A stretch of DNA of 64,000 nt from the NCBI RefSeq assembly GCF_003265705.1, contig NW_020313285.1, positions 14,095,338-14,159,337 of the forward strand, given 5' to 3'. The notes beneath the pieces are model-generated. The model made no database searches, was not told where the DNA came from, and saw nothing but the letters and a program-made list of their open reading frames with translations. The position numbers were made by a program, and so were the translations under genes. Of this stretch, positions 49,759 to 60,089 are shown in pieces (the stretch's first letter is position 1; every line of letters starts with the position of its first letter). Origin of the DNA: Callorhinus ursinus (lineage: Eukaryota > Chordata > Mammalia > Carnivora > Otariidae).

Positions 49759-51070
49759 AGCTTTTATAAAGTGTTGGTCTGCTGGTTTCATCATCTCTAC
49801 TATTTCTGGGTCTCATTTTATTGACAGATTTTTTTTCCCCTGATTATGGGTCACATTTTCTGAACTTTTTCACGTGTCTAGTAATTTTTTGGTTGGATGC
49901 TGGACACTGTTAATGTGAGAGTGCCGAATGGCTATTCTTTTTATTGATTGTTGAGCTTCATTTTGCTGGCCACTTAATTGAATTGCAGATGAGCTTAAGT
50001 TCTTGAAGCTTTTGTGAAGGCTTTGTTAGGGTGGATCCAGAGTAGCCTTTATTCTAAGACTAGGCTAACCTTATTTCTAATGGGCAAATTTTTTTTAGGT
50101 GCTCCACTCAAGTCTATGTTGTATATTCAGTAGGATCTATCCACTCTAATTGAATAGAACTCATATGTCTGCCAACCGTACATGAGCTCCAGGAATTGTA
50201 TCATTTCCAGGCCCGATGTAGTTTGTCTTTTCCCAGCCTTGAGAAATCTCACCACACTTATTTGCAGCTTGGTATGTAGCCATAGGCTCAAAGGAACACC
50301 TTTGCAGATTTTTAGAGCTTGTCTGTGCAGCTCCCTCTTCTCCAGGACTCCATAAAATAGATTTCAGATGCCTCACGTGATTTGAACTCCATTCTCTGCA
50401 TTGGCTTCTCACTGAAATCCCCATTATCTGTGCTCTGCTTGAGTTCCCCCCTCTCTATGGTTTGTTCTGAGAAATATCTTCAGACAGAAAGTCAAGCAGT
50501 TTTAGAGATCACATTTGTTCTCCTCTTAGGGACCTCAGTTCTCTCTTGCTATTGTCCAGTGTCTGAAAACAGTTGTTTCATACACTGTTCAGTTTTCTCC
50601 TTGCCAAAAGTGTGAGAGATAGTACAATTCCATTTACTACAGTATGGCCAGAAGCAGGTTTTTCTAAAAACACATTTTTTGAGTTAATGAATTAAAAACA
50701 AAAACATAGAACAAGAAAAATTCCTTATTCAGCATACTGATTCTTCCTATGCTATTAAGCTTATAAATTATGTGAGTTTTCAGGTACATGTGTGTGTGCC
50801 ATTTTTGGGGAAAAGCTGAATTCCAGAAATATCAATTGAGTCTAAACATTATACTATAGCCACCCCCAGAGGGTTTTTTAAGGCATTTTTTTATTAGAGA
50901 TTTTCAGGAATTATTTCTTTATAATTATGTCCTGAGTGTATGTTGAAACACAGAAAAAATATGGAATTATAGTGGTCACAGTTACAAATCTAGGCCAAAA
51001 TCGTTTCTTAAAATATTTAATAGATTTTGAGAAATTCAAGGAAGTATTTTACCTTTTAGGCAAAATCACT

Positions 51071-51555
51071 TTTTTTTTATTTTGTTATGTTAATCACCAT
51101 ACATTACATCATTAGTTTTTGATGTAGCGTTCCATGATTCATTGTTTGTGTATAACACTCAGTGCTCCATTCAGTACGTGCCCTCCTTAATACCCCTCAC
51201 CAGGCTAACCCAAACCCCCTCCCCTCTAGAACCCTCTGTTTGTTTCTCAGAGTCCATAGTTCTCTTGGTTCATCTCCCCCTCTGATTTCCCCCCTTCATT
51301 TTTCCCTTCCTACTATCTTCTTTTTTTTTTTTTTAACATATAATGTATTATTTGTTTCAGAGGTACAGGTCTGTGATTCAACATTGTTACACAATTCACA
51401 GCGCTCACCATAGCACATACCCTCCCCAGTGTCTGTCACCCAGCCACCCCGTCCCTCCCACCCCCCACCACTCCAGCAACCCTCAGCTTGTTTCCTGAGA
51501 TTAAGAATTCCTCATATCAGTGAGGTCGTATGATACATGTCTTTCTTTGATTGAC
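51071..51555 (-). mobile_element. Young L1 3' end with perfect 21-bp target duplication
   Basis: Antisense L1 3'UTR into the last part of ORF2. tttaggcaaaatcactttttt is found at 51055-51075 (running into the T tail) and at 51556-51576. Confidence 0.94.
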
Positions 51556-52189
51556 TTTAGGCAAAATCACTTTTTTAATCAGTTTAGCATTTCCTGAAGT
51601 ATATCCATTTATAGATGGTAATAGCTATTTGCAAAGTGTTAAGTTTTCTGTCAACATACTACCTCTTCAAGTTTAAAATTCAAGTTAAAAATGAATACTT
51701 ATATATTTTTCATAAATCTGAAAATATGTATGCTTAATATCTTATCTAAAATATTATACTTCATATGCAGTATATGGCAAAGATCTTATTTAGTAGAAAT
51801 TAAGATTGATAAGGTAAAATTTCAATAATTTTATTGATATGTCACTTATAATGGGAATATCAGCCCCAGAAAAATCTCTCTGTGGGACCTTTAAGATCTT
51901 CCCATTTGTAGCTCCCTCAGTCCTGAATGTTCTCTCTCTGCTTCTCTTTTCCCCTGGCTCATAGCCTCGGGAAATGATGTCCTTCAGACAAGTTTTTCTT
52001 CATTCTTCCTACACAAGTTCCAGCGAATTCCAGTTAGATTATAAATTCCATAAAGCCGGAAAACATATTTATAATTGTTAATTTTGGGAGGTCCCACAAC
52101 TTTGAGTATGTCCTACTTTATACTTTATTGGTTAATAAGTAATTATTCAGTCATGATGAAATATTTTACATGAAAAAGTTGCTTCAGAG

Positions 52190-52450
52190 AAGGTATTCAA
52201 AAATGGTACTCGCGGTGACTGTTAGGGAAGCCTACATTGGTGGAACCTTTGTGAAAATCAACTTGAAATTGTTTTTCAGTCTTTAAATGTTCCATTTATT
52301 TGGCTCTGTAATTCCAAATCTGGGATTCTATCCAAGGGAAATAATCAGATACACATATATTTAGTATACAGTGTATTTATCTGAGCATTATTTACAATAT
52401 AAAAACTGGGAAACCAAATATTCAATAAATGGAGATTAGTTTGAAGGATA
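52190..52450 (+). mobile_element. Old L1 3' fragment, + strand
   Basis: Phrases 'attccaaatctgggattcta', 'ccaagggaaataatcagata' and 'gcattatttacaatataaaa' are in L1 3' order. Confidence 0.65.
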
Positions 52451-52937
52451 TTTAGGAAGATTTACTGGCTTAAGTTTTCAAAACATTTTCATAGAATTAT
52501 GACATAAAAACCTTCAATTAATCTTCATGTAGATGTCTCTTAGGATGAGAATTCAATTATATGCAAGAGCCTGGAAGTTTAAGTTAAACAAATAAATCAT
52601 TTGAAACAAAATAAGAAGGAATCCTTAGTTTAAAATGGTAACTATGACATTTCAGTTCCTTGTCATGAATCTTATTTAAATAGTAGCAGAGATTAGATCA
52701 AAGAAAAAAGAAAGAAAAAATTAATGTAGGTAAACAAAGTTATTCTGTAAAATCCTGTATAAATGATGGCTGTTTATAGGTAAGAATTAGCATTCATCTT
52801 CCATTCTTTTCACAGCAAATAACAAACATGATGTTCAAGAGTCCTGAGTTCTGTTTATAAAACCAACACATTATGTTTGAATTGTTTTGTAATGAATATA
52901 ACCTTGTCATCCCGATCTGTTTGTTAACATGCTTTTT

Positions 52938-53129
52938 TTTTTAAGATTTTATTTATTTATTTGAGAGAGAGAGAATGAGAGATAGAGAGCATGAGAGGGA
53001 AGAGGGTCAGAGGGAGAAGCAGACTCCCTGCTGAGCAGGGAGCCCGATGCGGGACTCGATCCCGGGACTCCAGGATCATGACCTGAGCCAAAGGCAGTCG
53101 CTTAACCAACTGAGCCACCCAGGCGCCCC
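52938..53129 (-). mobile_element. Young SINE with perfect 16-bp target duplication
   Basis: Antisense copy with the intact head 'ccaactgagccacccaggcg'. tgttaacatgcttttt is present at 52922-52937 and 53130-53145. Confidence 0.95.
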
Positions 53130-53266
53130 TGTTAACATGCTTTTTAATGACCTTTCCTTAATCACTTTTTTGGGTGGCATGGGACACACAGGGCAAGTAT
53201 AAGATACAGTGTCAGCCCTCACATTCTTCACGGGATTACTGCGTAGACAATACAGATACACAGAGT

Positions 53267-53385
53267 CTTTTTTTTTTTTTTTTATGTTTTTAGTTCTAGG
53301 TAATCTCTACACCCAAAGTGGAGCTCAAACTCACAACCCCAAGATCAGGAGTAACATGCTCTACGACTGAGCCAGCCAGATGTCC
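53267..53385 (-). mobile_element. Second, divergent SINE type
   Basis: A T17-like run, then 'taatctctacacccaaagtg' and 'ctacgactgagccagccaga'. This is a related tRNA-derived carnivore SINE without the long GA-rich part. It lies only about 320 bp upstream of an ADAMTS19 spacer exon. Confidence 0.8.
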
Positions 53386-53723
53386 ATGGACACACATAGC
53401 CTTAAGATAACAATCTGTTAAAGAATAAATAATTATGGGCCAAAATATGGGTTACAGATGTCAAATGTCCAGAGGAGGTTGGAAGAGGTAAAGATAAATG
53501 TGACTGCATAGCTGTAGTCAGCGTCAGGAGGGAAGGCGAGCTTATGTCATGTGCTCTATGTACTTCCCTAAAGAGGAGATGCCTTGTGTCTTACACCAGG
53601 GAGTTTTTAACCCATTCGTTTAGAAATGAGTGAACTGCTTTTAACAAAATCATGTGAAGTGGATATTGATTAATGATGCTGACTTGTTCAATTGTTGTAA
53701 TATATTTTTGAACCTCTTTATAG

Positions 53724-53881
53724 CTCTACGAGACGCTGGAAAACAGTCTATTAATAGTGACTGGAAGATCGAACACTCGGGAGCTTTCAACTTAGCAGGC
53801 ACTACTGTCCATTATGTAAGACGAGGCCTCTGGGAGAAGATCTCCGCTAAAGGTCCTACCACATCACCTTTGCACCTGCTG
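53724..53881 (+). CDS. ADAMTS19: ADAMTS19 exon, spacer domain
   Basis: This 158-nt exon completes an alanine codon and adds 52 codons. It begins after acctctttatag and ends CTGCTG|gtatga in phase 0. It reads [20 protein letters not shown], then [20 protein letters not shown]. The L-x-D-x-x-G-x-x-x-I-N-x-x-W and G-x-F-x-x-A-G-T-x-x-x-Y-x-R patterns are the centre of the ADAMTS spacer domain. It is cysteine-free. The spacer is thought to mediate matrix binding and substrate recognition in this family. Confidence 0.95.
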
Positions 53882-54839
53882 GTATGAGGGGACCAACTGA
53901 TAACATTGCATAATCAACTTCCTATGTCAAAGGCCATTCCCACTGTACCTTCTCTAATCTTTTTTCCATGTTTGAATTGTCAGGTAGACGTTCAAAATTA
54001 TTTAAGAGGGGGGGGTTTAGGTTTTCATTTTAATGTGTTTTAAATCATGATGTCAAAACCAAAAATTATTGCGAGAAGAGCAAGACGTTTTAGGGAATTC
54101 ACAGACTCAAAGTAGAAGTGAATTGTCAGGCAATAAAGAGCCTGTTTTTTCTAAAAGAGCAGTTTTACCAGCAGCGGCTTAGTGAACTACTAACAGGAGT
54201 GGGTGTCTGTAAAGACAGTGTTATAATATGGCAACTCGTAGCATCCATGGAATGGGCGTTTTCTGAATCTGCATAAAACGCCTTTGATAAAATGGTAACT
54301 TGTGTAGGAAAAGCTTTGGTAAACATATCTAACAATGCTTCCAATTACCCTCTTCTGTTTTTTTACTGGGTGAATTGATTCCTGTTCAGAATTATGAAAG
54401 CTTGAATTCTTTGGGATGATACCTTTCTTTACCATGTAGTAGAAGACTGCCTCTGAGGCAGGACAGAGAATGGAGTGAAGGAAGCCGAACAGCGGGGCTC
54501 TGCATCCAAGCTGGTGGCTGGTTCACATGCTCCTTTTGACCTTGAACTTTGCAGTCAGTGGTAATGGCTCAGGAGCCTGAGGACTGACTGCATAGCTGGC
54601 ATGTTCTCCATCCTAGTGGCAGAGTCTGGACTTCAGACACTTCAACACCTCCTTAAGTCCACACATAAAAACAACTCTAAAACACGATCAACTGACTGTT
54701 TATTTGGAGTGTGGTGTGCCACATTATTTAATATCGCTGCATGATTCAAGTTGAATTTGTCTTCAATTGGAGACATCTGTGTCGCTGGTCTAGGAGCCAG
54801 AGTTCAAATCACGTATCAGTCCGTTTGCTTTTCCTGCTT

Positions 54840-54978
54840 TAATGTGCCTACAGATCACCTGGGGTTCTTGTTAAAATGTACATTCTGATGCATTTGGTCT
54901 GGGAGGGACCTGAGATCTGCATTTCTAACCAGCTCCCAGCTGATGTCACTACTGCTGGTCTAGGGACCACATTTCAGA
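54840..54978 (+). mobile_element. MER5A-type hAT transposon fossil
   Basis: Contains 'agatcacctggggttcttgt', 'gagatctgcatttctaacca' and 'actgctggtctagggaccac' in MER5A order. Confidence 0.88.
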
Positions 54979-55084
54979 TCACAATTTTTTATAGAACTGC
55001 AATCGTGGGCCTGACCAACAGGAATGAAGGGAGCAAAGTGAGATGCATGGAAACCTTCTGCTTCAAATCATCATCATAATGATA

Positions 55085-55290
55085 ATACATCCCATTCACT
55101 GAGCACTGAGTCAGATACTGTTCACAAGTACTTTGCATTCATTACAGCATTCAGTCCTCACAGAAACCCTGTGTGATATGTATCATTATCACTCCAATGT
55201 ACAGGTTAAAAAAAAAAACTAAGTATGAAAAAGTTAAGTAATGTGCACAGTATCTCCCAGTAAGTTGTTTAGCTGTGAATAAACCAGGTA
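55085..55290 (-). repeat. MIR element
   Basis: Antisense MIR order: 'tcactgagcactgagtcaga', 'agcattcagtcctcacagaa', 'ccctgtgtgatatgtatcat', then 'aaaagttaagtaatgtgcac'. Confidence 0.88.
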
Positions 55291-56291
55291 TTAATCAATC
55301 TTTGATGCTTCCTCTCTGATGGAAGGCTCAGCTCTAAGCTCTTTACACCAGACAACATGGGATCCTAAGTATACACATACTTTCAATAATTGTGTTCTTC
55401 ATCTCCTCCCAGTTCCTTTGGATCCTATTATTTAATTTGAATTGGAAGCTCTACTCTGTGCCTTGGGCCATCTGGAGAGAGAAAAAAAATGACTAAACAA
55501 ACATTGTATGACCAATATCCGGCTCTTTCCATGATTGGGTCACTTATAATAACATTATCAACAACAAACATATTTTTTAAGGTTGGTTTTGCAGAGAAAG
55601 CCATCAGGTGACCTGCCTTAGATGAATGTAACCTACATTTCTTTTTTATGGAACAAGACCGGAGCTCTTTATTGAGCCTCTAATTCAAAACCTTTAAACA
55701 GTATATGAGACCTCAGTGTTGGGCGGGAGAGTCTCCTTGCTGCAGAATCCTTAATCTGACTGGTAATTACCAAGGTTTTTCCTGGAAGCATGAAGCATAA
55801 TTAAAATCAGTGAACTATGTCTAAAAGAAGGCATCTATGTGACCTGGATTTATTCAGTAATCCAAGGGAAACTGCACTTCTAAGGTATTTTTCTTTAATG
55901 ACTATTACAGATTGAAAGCCGGTACTGGATTTTGAAAGGCAAGACCTTTTGCTGCCATGCTTCCCTGTGTGCCCCCTCCACTGTAACACGGTCACACTTT
56001 CCTTCTTGCAAAACTCTACTGCCAAATCCGAATGGTTTAAGAAAGAGCTAATGATTTTGTAGCCAATGTCTTTATTTTAAGTGGCATTAGAGATTCAAGG
56101 ACAATCTAAAGTTCTATCAATGAAAAGGTAGTTTTTTAAGGAAAAATAGACATGTTTTTATTAAGTTAAAGAAGCTGGCAAAGAGCTAAAATTTATGTCC
56201 TTTTTATCAATTTAAAAACTATGTAATAGTCTGGTTATGTCCATAAACAAGATAAGTCAATCTCTGTCTCTCTCTTTTTTAACGTATTTAG

Positions 56292-56341
56292 CTGGAGGTC
56301 CCTTATAACTGGCGACATCAAATGAGATATTTAAGGCCAAA
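56292..56341 (+). other. Candidate cryptic exon (50 nt), not part of the normal ADAMTS19 frame
   Basis: Flanked by a good pyrimidine tract ending gtatttag and by a plausible donor CAAA|gtaagc. It has no stop in the frame carried over from the upstream exon. At 50 nt its inclusion would shift the frame of exon 57900-58053, and the ADAMTS spacer has no insertion at this place, so it is at best a rare or non-functional exon. Confidence 0.25.
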
Positions 56342-56864
56342 GTAAGCACTGTGATGTACTTAGAATGAGTACCCTGGTATGTTATGTATATGTGAATTTG
56401 AAAACTATTATATTTATTGTTGATAGAGCTGATTTACAATTCCATTATGTTAGTTCCCAAATCCACGTATTAAAATATACCTTAGCATTTCTGTTGATAT
56501 ATTGAGCAGAGTATTAAGATGAAGAAGCAAAGAAAATTAACCCTGTGCTCATGTCTGGTTTTTCACACTGAGCATTAACTCTGAATTACCTGTCATTACA
56601 ACTACCTTGATAGAGGTTTAATATCAAAGTTCTTGAACAATTTAACGTAATTTAAATTTTAGATATGTTTTTATGCATGATATTGTATTATATAGATGGC
56701 TTTCATAAATCCTCAGATTCATAGAAGTGATATAGTCCATGGGGTTGTTTGACATATTTTGTGCATATGTATTTATGAAGGAACATATATTCTCATTTGT
56801 TCTTTTATTTAAAATGAGCATACTTCAGGCATTTTTTCGTTCATTTAAAATAGATTTGATTGCC

Positions 56865-57057
56865 GGGCACCTGGGTGGCTCAGTCGGTTAAGCGACTGCC
56901 TTCGGCTCAGGTCATGATCCTGGAGTCCCAGGATCCAGTTCCTCATCAGGCTCCCTGCTCAGCGGGGAGTCTGCTTCTCCCTCTATCCCTCCCCCCTCTT
57001 GTGCTCGCTTGCTCTCTCAAATAAACAAATAAAAATTGAAAAATAAAATAAAATAAT
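56865..57057 (+). mobile_element. SINE, + strand
   Basis: Head 'ggctcagtcggttaagcgac' with an AAATAAA-rich tail. The 18-bp flank aaaatagatttgattgcc (56847-56864) and aaaatagatcagattgcc (57058-57075) differ at two bases. Confidence 0.94.
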
Positions 57058-57899
57058 AAAATAGATCAGATTGCCCATGATGATGCACTCCTAAGCTTGG
57101 CACTGAGTACCAGGGGAGAGCAAAACAGACATGGTCCCCGCTATCGGTTAGTCCAGTGTGTGGCCCAGAGTTCAGTCATTCTCAGATATTTTTCATGATT
57201 TATTGCACTGTTTACGTATGTGTACATAACTGTACCTTTATTAAGTTAATATTTATTTTAAACGTTCAGTTGAATATGAATTTCTTTTCAAATGAAATGA
57301 TCTTTCCTACAAATGGAAAATTAATAATCTTGCCAAAACTGAAAGTTAACAGTAAGCAACATGGAAAGGTATTATGGTCCTCTGGTCAATTAGACATTCT
57401 CTACCCTTATGGAGTGAAGTGATTCTCACGGTCTTGTATCCTCTCTTCCTCCACTGACACAGGGACTTACTATCCATCTTACTGTTTTATATGAGTGGAA
57501 AGGCTACATTTGATAATAGATTGTGGGTTATATCTTGATGTTAGATAGGACAGATAACCCCATCCCCTCTACTAAAGTCATCATCTACATGTATCATACT
57601 TTGGGAAACTGCCTGGTCCATTCATCGGTTTGAAAAAAAATGACCCGGTGTCTCTGACCTCATTCAGGTGGGCTGTTTGCTATGATGTCTTTAGCTCAGG
57701 GGTAAGTGTGTAACTCCAAACTTTGCAGAAGTATGTCACTTTGAAGATTTCGGTAATCATGTCACAATTCTACATATAAAAGGAGCATGCACGGCATGCA
57801 ATAAGCATTTTAAGGTATCAGTTATGCTTAGTATTATACTTCATTTGTCTGTGCTCTCCTTTACCCTACAGCTACCTTGATCACTTTAATATTTTATAG

Positions 57900-58053
57900 G
57901 TGCTGCTGTTTCAGGACCAGAATTACGGCCTTCACTATGAATATACTATCCCATCGGACCCTCTTCCAGAGAATCAGAGCTCAAAAGCACCTGAACCCCT
58001 TTTCATGTGGACGCACACAGGCTGGGAAGATTGTGATGCCACATGTGGAGGAG
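57900..58053 (+). CDS. ADAMTS19: ADAMTS19 exon, end of spacer and start of second TSP1 repeat (last exon in window)
   Basis: This 154-nt exon has 51 codons plus one base, starting after aatattttatag and ending GGAG|gtgagg. [18 protein letters not shown] is the last spacer strand, where L-L-x-x-x-x-N-x-G-x-x-Y-E-Y is the family wording. ENQSS holds a possible N-glycosylation site. [18 protein letters not shown] begins the second TSP1 repeat, with the W-x-x-C-x-x-T-C-G core and a CDATCG match to the O-fucosylation signal. The +1 frame also stays open across the exon, but that is a shadow. The remaining C-terminal exons lie to the right of position 64000. Confidence 0.95.
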
Positions 58054-58961
58054 GTGAGGGACTTTCCAGTATTTATCTTATCTTATCAAAACAGCAGTTG
58101 TTTTCTGATTTATCATTGATAATTAAGGCACATTTGCAAGCCCTTATCTGAAATTCCAAACTCCATAAAGGATTGGAAGCTGAAAGATTTTTGTGACACG
58201 TGTAGTGTCTAAATGCCTGAACTCTTGTGTGGCAAAATCTGACGTGAACTGAAGAAAGGCCATTTACAGTTAGTCTTTGCATTGCTTTGCATAAATATTA
58301 ATGCATTTGCCTACAGGGACTGCCCTAGACACCACACAAGTTGTTCTGCCATATGTGTGTTCTTTTCTATTTACTTTCTATGTTTACTTTTTTATTTTTA
58401 TAAAATTTTCAAAGTTCTAAATTCCAGAGTACATCTACCCACAAGAATTTCAGACTTGCAATAAATATAAAGGTGCTGTGAAAGAGTAACATCGAGCTTG
58501 CTTCTGTGCCATCCGCATACTTAGTTTGAATAGACAGAGCACCTGAAGAAAATCATTGAATTTTCCCTATTCCTTTATTTTGATTCTTCAAAAGTATCTG
58601 TCACTATGCTCTATAAATAGAGATGTATCCTAAAATTTCACTCAACAGTTTTAAATTATTGTTTCAAATTAGACGTTAGCAGGCAAAAAAACCCAAATTG
58701 CTTCAGCATAAAATGTGAGATTAGCAAATCACTTAATCTTACTAATGAGACCCTTGAGGACCCAAGATTAAACAGATGGTCAGTGACTCTCAGAACCAGT
58801 GAGGCCAAGGCAAGATCTCAGGGCATGAGGCTCCCAGCTTCCCTTTGTATCCCATATGTCAGCAGTGTAGATTTCATTTGTGTTCTGCACTTAATAACAA
58901 ATTTTCTATAGTTCTTTAGTAATAGCTTCCTCCTAAGGCTGAAAGGAAGCATTATATTAAA

Positions 58962-59550
58962 TTTTATAAAAATATTACATATATAAAATATATGTGTATA
59001 TATAACATATGCATATATAATATAAACAAACTAATTTATAACACATATAACATATATGTATATTGTATTATGTTTGACATATATATAACATGTATGTATA
59101 TTATGTATATATTGTGCAATAAAATACATAAATAATATAAACAAACCAGTATATATATAATATATAATACAAGCATATATAATATGACTATATATAATAT
59201 AATTATATATAAGATATATACATATGTCATATATTGTGCATGTATTATAATATATACATAATATAATATATATACATTAAATATGTAATATATAATATAT
59301 AATATAAATAATATATAAGTTAGAATATATATTATATAACATAAATAAACTAGTTTGTGACATATATATAACATATATGTATATATAATAAAAACAAACT
59401 AGTTTATATTATACACATTATATATAATATATACACATTATATAGATAATGTATGTATACACATAATATGTATATAATATAGATAATGTATATATACAAT
59501 ATGTGTATATATCTATACTATATACATATTATGTGTATAATATAAACTAG
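58962..59550. repeat. AT-rich tandem tract of about 590 bp
   Basis: Nearly pure A/T with irregular TATA/ACATATA runs. A higher-order motif ataaacaaactagtttat recurs in variant form near 59022, 59139, 59341, 59388 and 59538. Many stretches are self-complementary. Confidence 0.9.
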
Positions 59551-59866
59551 CATGTGCAAGAAAAGTGGAATATCAATTTTGTTCTCTAGGCAAAGAAACT
59601 GTTGATACACATAGCCTAAGTGTGCTGTGGCAAGAGTGGGCAAAGGTATACATTAGACTAACGTGGGGGAGTGTTTGGGGGAAGAGGAAACAGAAGATAT
59701 ACAATATAAGTAAGTAACATAGTATCAAATTGTGGTGAATACTCGATAAAAATTAAGCAAGATTGAGAAATAAATATGGGTTGGGAGTTCTGAAGGCGTA
59801 GGTGTAGAATGCAGTGGTCCAAAAGGCCTCAATTAGGAGATCACACAGATTTAAAAATCTGCAGTG

Positions 59867-60075
59867 GGGGGCGCCTGGGTGGCTCAGTCGTTAAGCATCT
59901 GCCTTCGGCTCAGGTCATGATCCTGGGGTCCTGGATTCGAGCCCCACATCGGGCTCCCTGCTCCACGGGAAGCCTGCTTCTCCCACTCCCCCTGCTTGTG
60001 TTCCCTCTCTCGCTGTGTCTCTCCCTGTCAAATAAATAAAATCTTAAAAAATAAATAAATAAAATAAGAAATAAA
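59867..60075 (+). mobile_element. Young SINE, + strand, with polymerase III box A and box B
   Basis: Box A-like tggctcagtcg at 59880-59890 and box B-like ggattcgagcc at 59933-59943, then a CT-rich part and an AATAAA tail. The 15-bp taaaaatctgcagtg is present at 59852-59866 and 60076-60090. Confidence 0.95.
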
Positions 60076-60089
60076 TAAAAATCTGCAGT

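Larger units (their letters stand above)
46870..50620 (-). mobile_element. Old L1, - strand, about 3.7 kb, split by a SINE
   Basis: Antisense ORF2 order can be followed: 'tttttgatgtcattgattgc' (47282), 'tatgtggttagaggattcac' (47648), 'tcagctttgcttcatgcatt' (47907), 'ctgaagtccatgctatctga' (48068), then 'atatttttgctagatataga' (48896) and further to about 50620. All frames are broken. It abuts the + strand L1 on its left. Confidence 0.75.
34267..53723 (+). other. ADAMTS19 intron, 19.5 kb, largely L1-derived
   Basis: The longest complete intron. 34267-36130 holds an AT/CA-rich tract (34530-34665) and otherwise nothing recognised. 36130-36545 is an unassigned old repeat. 36560-42607 is the nested L1 stack. 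43060-43225 is a MIR and 43910-44040 an old repeat fragment. 45380-46730 is a + strand L1 split by two SINEs. 46870-50620 is an old - strand L1 split by a SINE. 51071-51555 is a young L1 end, 52190-52450 an old L1, and 52938-53385 two SINEs. No hidden exon was supported. Confidence 0.8.
53882..57899 (+). other. ADAMTS19 intron, 4.0 kb
   Basis: Contains MER5A (54840-54978), a MIR (55085-55290), a candidate cryptic exon (56292-56341) and a SINE (56865-57057). A GA/AT mix with no recognised repeat fills 55300-56280 and 57080-57890. Confidence 0.8.
9161..58053 (+). other. ADAMTS19: ADAMTS19, internal portion of the gene (8 exons and 7 complete introns)
   Basis: Eight exons in one orientation join in frame into 349 codons plus one base with no stop. 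Exon-end phases run 0, 2, 1, 0, 1, 1, 0, 1, and every next exon supplies exactly the missing bases. The domain order (disintegrin-like, TSP1, Cys-rich, spacer, TSP1) is that of ADAMTS proteases. The wording of the Cys-rich and spacer parts, such as [13 protein letters not shown] and [16 protein letters not shown], is what I recall for ADAMTS19 rather than its close paralogue ADAMTS17. Known of the family: a secreted extracellular-matrix metalloprotease; biallelic loss of ADAMTS19 is linked to heart-valve disease in people. Promoter, start codon, catalytic exons, stop codon and polyA site are not in the window. Species and exon numbers were not established. Confidence 0.93.

Noticed and set aside
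56865..56940. Possible tRNA gene
   Set aside because: The tRNA-like head belongs to a SINE with tail and target duplication; the same applies to the other SINE heads in the window.
57877..58119. +1-frame open stretch over the last exon
   Set aside because: A shadow of the ADAMTS19 frame; it has no family resemblance.
59036..59374. 112-codon - strand frame rich in I, Y and V
   Set aside because: An artefact of the AT-rich tandem tract.
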